Virus record (IMG/VR): IMGVR_UViG_3300044645_001881
Location: 1 to 24,945 of that record
DNA length: 24,945 bases
Reading direction: 5' to 3' (one strand)
DNA from: a virus
This document shows, piece after piece, positions 22,409-24,945 of this stretch. The notes under the pieces were generated by a model. It ran no database searches and was not told the origin of the DNA. It worked only from the letters and a program-made list of their open reading frames with translations. The translations under genes and the position numbers were made by a program. Every line of letters starts with the position of its first letter. Position 1 is the stretch's first letter.

Positions 22409-23739
22409 TCCTGGCTTCCACCTCTGACCTGATCCAGCTCATAACCTCCGCCAGCGCGGACATCGCCGTTCAGGCGTCGTGGTCCGACAAAACCGCCACC
22501 TCTCTGACCCCGGGCCGAACCAACACGGCCATCGCGTCAGCCACGACGACGACAGTTGTCGGCTCCCCGGGCAGCTCCACGCAGCGGGCGGTGACATCGC
22601 TCAAGGTGTCGAACGTGCACGCCTCGACCGCGAACACCGTGACGATCACACACACCGACGGGACAACCGCGGTGAAGGCGTGGAAAGGCGTGCTCGCGGC
22701 GGGTGAATCGGTGGTCTACGACGGCCGCACGTTCATCGTCTTCAACTCGGCCGGTCGGCCCGTGCAGCCTCTCGGCGGCGGGCCCGGTGATATCCAGAGC
22801 TCGACCACGCCGGGGGCGGGAACGTGGACCAAGCCGACGCACTTTACCCCGACGTGGGTCATGGTGATCGCGTACGGCGCGGGCGGGGGTGGAGGCGGCG
22901 GAGCATCACAGACGGGCGCTGTGGTCCGAACCGGCGGGTGCGGCGGCGGCGGCGGATGCCGGGTGGTAGGCCAGTATCGAGCTGCTGACCTCGGAACTAC
23001 CGAGCCCTTCACCGTCGGCACGGGCGGCCTCGCTGGAACGGCGGGTGCAAGCGGGGCCGATGGCGGCGCTGGCGGCATCGGCGGATCGACGACATTCTCT
23101 TCGGGCGTGAACCTCCTCACGGCGTTCGGCGGCGGCGGCGGGGCCTTCGGCGACAACGCGGCATCGGCTTCGGCTGGCGGATCCGGCGGGGGCTCTGCGG
23201 CGGCCGGTATCACGGGGACCACGGCGGCGCAGTCAGGCGGCGGTCCCGGAGCCCCGGCAACCCCGAACGGGACCTGCGGGGCCAACAGCCTGGCGACGGC
23301 CGGGCAGCCCGTCTGTGCCGAATTTGGCGGGGGAGCGGGCGGCGGGCACACGAACGTCCCGGCCAACGGCATCGGGGGCGGGTCGCTCTTTGGCGGGACG
23401 GGCGGAGGGTGTGGGGCCGGGGCGACGGTCGCGCCGGCGCTGATCAACGCCACGGCGGGCGGGCCTCACGCGATCACCGGATCCGGCGCGGGTGCGGCGG
23501 GAACCTCTGGCGCGACACCAACGGCTGGCACGGCGGGCACTGCTGGCACCATGTACGTCGGCGGGCTGGGCGGTGGCGGGGGCGGCGGGACGATCACGGC
23601 CAACACCAACGGAGCGGCCGGCGGGGCGGGCGGCTCTGGCGGAGGCGGAGGCGGCGGCGGCGGCGTGGGCTCGAACACGGGCACCGGCGGGCCCGGAGGC
23701 GTCGGCGGCTCGGGCGCGATCTACATCATCACGTGGTAA
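22405..23739 (+). CDS. polyglycine-rich tail adhesin
   Basis: A 444-residue product. Residues about 1-130 are a beta-rich attachment region (VSNVHASTANTVTITHTDGT). From about 140 the signature TWTKPTHFTPTWVMVIAYGA introduces a long glycine-rich domain with many GGGGG blocks separated by variable loops, ending in the GAIYIITW strand. This is the arrangement of Gly-rich receptor-binding domains in phage tail tips, where polyglycine II helices present variable loops as in the S16 gp38 adhesin. Host recognition is therefore the likely role. Cys residues in several loops could form disulfides. The gene lies between two paralogous small proteins. Confidence 0.7.
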   Translation: MILASTSDLIQLITSASADIAVQASWSDKTATSLTPGRTNTAIASATTTTVVGSPGSSTQRAVTSLKVSNVHASTANTVTITHTDGTTAVKAWKGVLAAGESVVYDGRTFIVFNSAGRPVQPLGGGPGDIQSSTTPGAGTWTKPTHFTPTWVMVIAYGAGGGGGGGASQTGAVVRTGGCGGGGGCRVVGQYRAADLGTTEPFTVGTGGLAGTAGASGADGGAGGIGGSTTFSSGVNLLTAFGGGGGAFGDNAASASAGGSGGGSAAAGITGTTAAQSGGGPGAPATPNGTCGANSLATAGQPVCAEFGGGAGGGHTNVPANGIGGGSLFGGTGGGCGAGATVAPALINATAGGPHAITGSGAGAAGTSGATPTAGTAGTAGTMYVGGLGGGGGGGTITANTNGAAGGAGGSGGGGGGGGGVGSNTGTGGPGGVGGSGAIYIITW

Positions 23740-23742
23740 GCC

Positions 23743-24198
23743 ATGAACACCCTCAACCGCTCCGACATCTCCGCATCGCTCTCGCTCTCCTCGGTGACCT
23801 CGAGGCTGGTGCTCAACACGCGCGACGCAAACGCCGTCACGATCTACGCCGACAGGGAGTTCGGATCGTCCTGGGGGACGTTCGTGCTCTCGGTCAAGCG
23901 TCTGGCGGCCCTCGCGCCGGCCGCGGTGGACTTTGACACCCCGCGAACCATCCCCGCAGGCGGCGGCGTAGTGACGATCGGCCCGTCCGAGATGCTCGGG
24001 GTTGAGCGCATCGAGCTTGCATGGTCCTCCGGGGCCACCGAAGCCTCTGGAACGACCGCCCGCATCATCGCCACGATCGAGACACGCAACGGTCCGGCGA
24101 CGCCCGGACAGGCGACCGCGGCCCCCAGCATCGGCGTGAGGCAGCTCACCCTCGGAGACCCGATGACCGACTCGCCCGACCCCGGCGGCGAAAGCTGA
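23743..24198 (+). CDS. small beta protein, paralogue B flanking the adhesin
   Basis: A 151-residue product starting three bases after the adhesin stop. The core (TIYADREFGSSWGTFVLSVK, later AGGGVVTIG and SSGATEASGTTARII) aligns over about 85 residues with the protein at 21947-22408. The two differ at both ends; this copy ends in a Pro/Asp-rich tail. Duplication followed by divergence is the simplest explanation. No known family. A role in fibre attachment or adhesin trimming is possible but unproven. Confidence 0.55.
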   Translation: MNTLNRSDISASLSLSSVTSRLVLNTRDANAVTIYADREFGSSWGTFVLSVKRLAALAPAAVDFDTPRTIPAGGGVVTIGPSEMLGVERIELAWSSGATEASGTTARIIATIETRNGPATPGQATAAPSIGVRQLTLGDPMTDSPDPGGES

Positions 24199-24250
24199 GC
24201 CACACTTACCCATACAGACCCACACTTACCCACACTTCTAAGGACTACGC
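24199..24250 (+). promoter_or_regulatory. CACACTTACC direct-repeat leader
   Basis: CCACACTTACCCA occurs at 24200 and again at 24220 (20-base period), followed by CCACACTTC at 24230. Then comes AAGGA (24240-24244) before the ATG at 24251. It contains almost no G ahead of the ribosome site. It resembles the CACTTC leaders of the head genes. Confidence 0.5.
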
Positions 24251-24945
24251 ATGGCAACCTTCAACAACGACGTGATCTCCACGAACCTCCTGACCGCCAT
24301 CGGCGGCGCCGCACCCTCCGCCGGCGACGAGGTGGTTCTCCGCCAGTACGACATCGACTACACCGCGGGCCTGACCTTCGCCAACGACCTGCTCCTGATG
24401 CACCTCCGCCCCGAGTGGAAGGGCAGCATCCCGACGACCGACCTGATCTTCACGGCCAACCGCTCCGGCGCGGGCAAGGTGATCGTCGAATGGTCCGGGC
24501 GGCTGGTCCGCATGGCGTCGGCCGCCGCCGCGAACGTCTGGGGCACGCTGGATTGGAACCCGGTCGGCGGAGGCACGGGCTTGATCTCGACCGTCACGCC
24601 GACCCTGACGTTCTGCAGGTCGGGCACGCTGATCTTCGCCGACACAGTGATCCCCGGCACGGTCCGAGTCTTCGGCGGCCAGATGGAACTCCGCGAATCG
24701 GCCTCGAACACGTTCACGAGCCTGATCTGCTCGGGTGGCGTGACCAAGATCCAGCGAGACGGCGGGACCTTCGAGGTGAACGGAACGGGCTTGGCCGAGA
24801 TCGACTCCACCGCCTTCAGCCCGGCCAACACGTACATCCGAGGCGGAACAGCCCGCTACCGCAACGCCGGGGCATCCGGCGGCAACCTCTACGCCTACGC
24901 CGGGGTCATCGACTTCACCGGGTGCGCGTCGGCGATCACCTTCGG
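24251..24945 (+). CDS. beta-rich fibre or tail protein, 3' end outside the window
   Basis: The frame stays open from ATG 24251 to the window end (231 codons read). The N-terminus (MATFNNDVISTNLLTAIGGA) is followed by repeating short strands and Gly/Asn turns (GTVRVFGGQMELRESASNTF, later KIQRDGGTFEVNGTG and NTYIRGGTARYRNAGASGGN), which looks like a right-handed beta-helix. Such proteins serve as fibres or glycan depolymerases. No catalytic residues can be assigned in the visible part. Strong leader and AAGGA site suggest high expression. Confidence 0.65.
   Translation, partial: MATFNNDVISTNLLTAIGGAAPSAGDEVVLRQYDIDYTAGLTFANDLLLMHLRPEWKGSIPTTDLIFTANRSGAGKVIVEWSGRLVRMASAAAANVWGTLDWNPVGGGTGLISTVTPTLTFCRSGTLIFADTVIPGTVRVFGGQMELRESASNTFTSLICSGGVTKIQRDGGTFEVNGTGLAEIDSTAFSPANTYIRGGTARYRNAGASGGNLYAYAGVIDFTGCASAITF

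Noticed and set aside
22830-23739. Gly-coding GGC/GGG runs as a non-coding repeat array
   Set aside because: The repeats stay in one long frame, with a natural start and stop and a known Gly-rich adhesin layout, so they are coding.

Overview
The window reads as the late (virion and lysis) half of a tailed-phage or prophage genome. The head genes follow the lambda plan: a Nu1-like small terminase, a GpA-type large terminase, a lambda-family portal, an S49 protease with a nested scaffold, a cement protein and a gpE-like capsid. The tail genes include a tube, an assembly-chaperone candidate, a short tape measure and fibres, with no sheath gene seen, so a siphovirus is the best reading. Base composition is high in G+C over most of the window (43 of 60 bases in one sampled line of the portal gene). 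Lipoprotein and Sec-type signal peptides point to a Gram-negative high-GC host. A planctomycete-like host is possible, but nothing here proves it. No integrase, replication gene, complete tRNA or CRISPR array was seen.

Layout. 1-1242: the end of an upstream module, with a truncated ORF, a one-TM peptide, a zinc-binding protein with a Ser-rich middle, and a 35-codon membrane peptide apparently overprinted on that middle. 1260-5422: packaging genes (unknown, TerS, sigma-like HTH, TerL, two small helical proteins). 5429-10868: head (portal, a ConA/LamG-like protein in an unusual slot, protease with scaffold, cement protein, major capsid). 10948-13970: two proteins with Sec-type signal peptides; the second is an SGNH-type hydrolase carrying three copies of a beta module. 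13967-16066: a lysis-like cassette (two holin candidates, a TIM-barrel-like hydrolase candidate, a lipoprotein). 16066-18879: neck and tail tube genes. 18869-19309: a single minus-strand gene resembling a moron, with a possible promoter of its own. 19381-24945: short tape measure, hub or distal tail protein, adaptor, two paralogous small beta proteins flanking a polyglycine adhesin, and the start of a beta-rich fibre cut by the window end.

The genes are tightly packed. Many joints are ATGA, GTGA or TAATG overlaps that imply translational coupling. The abundant virion proteins are instead preceded by short G-poor leaders rich in CACTTC or CACACTT ending in a clear Shine-Dalgarno. The points most worth following up are the secreted SGNH protein and its secreted partner inside the virion operon, the overprinted membrane peptide, the reverse moron in a lower-GC block, and the paralogue pair around the adhesin.
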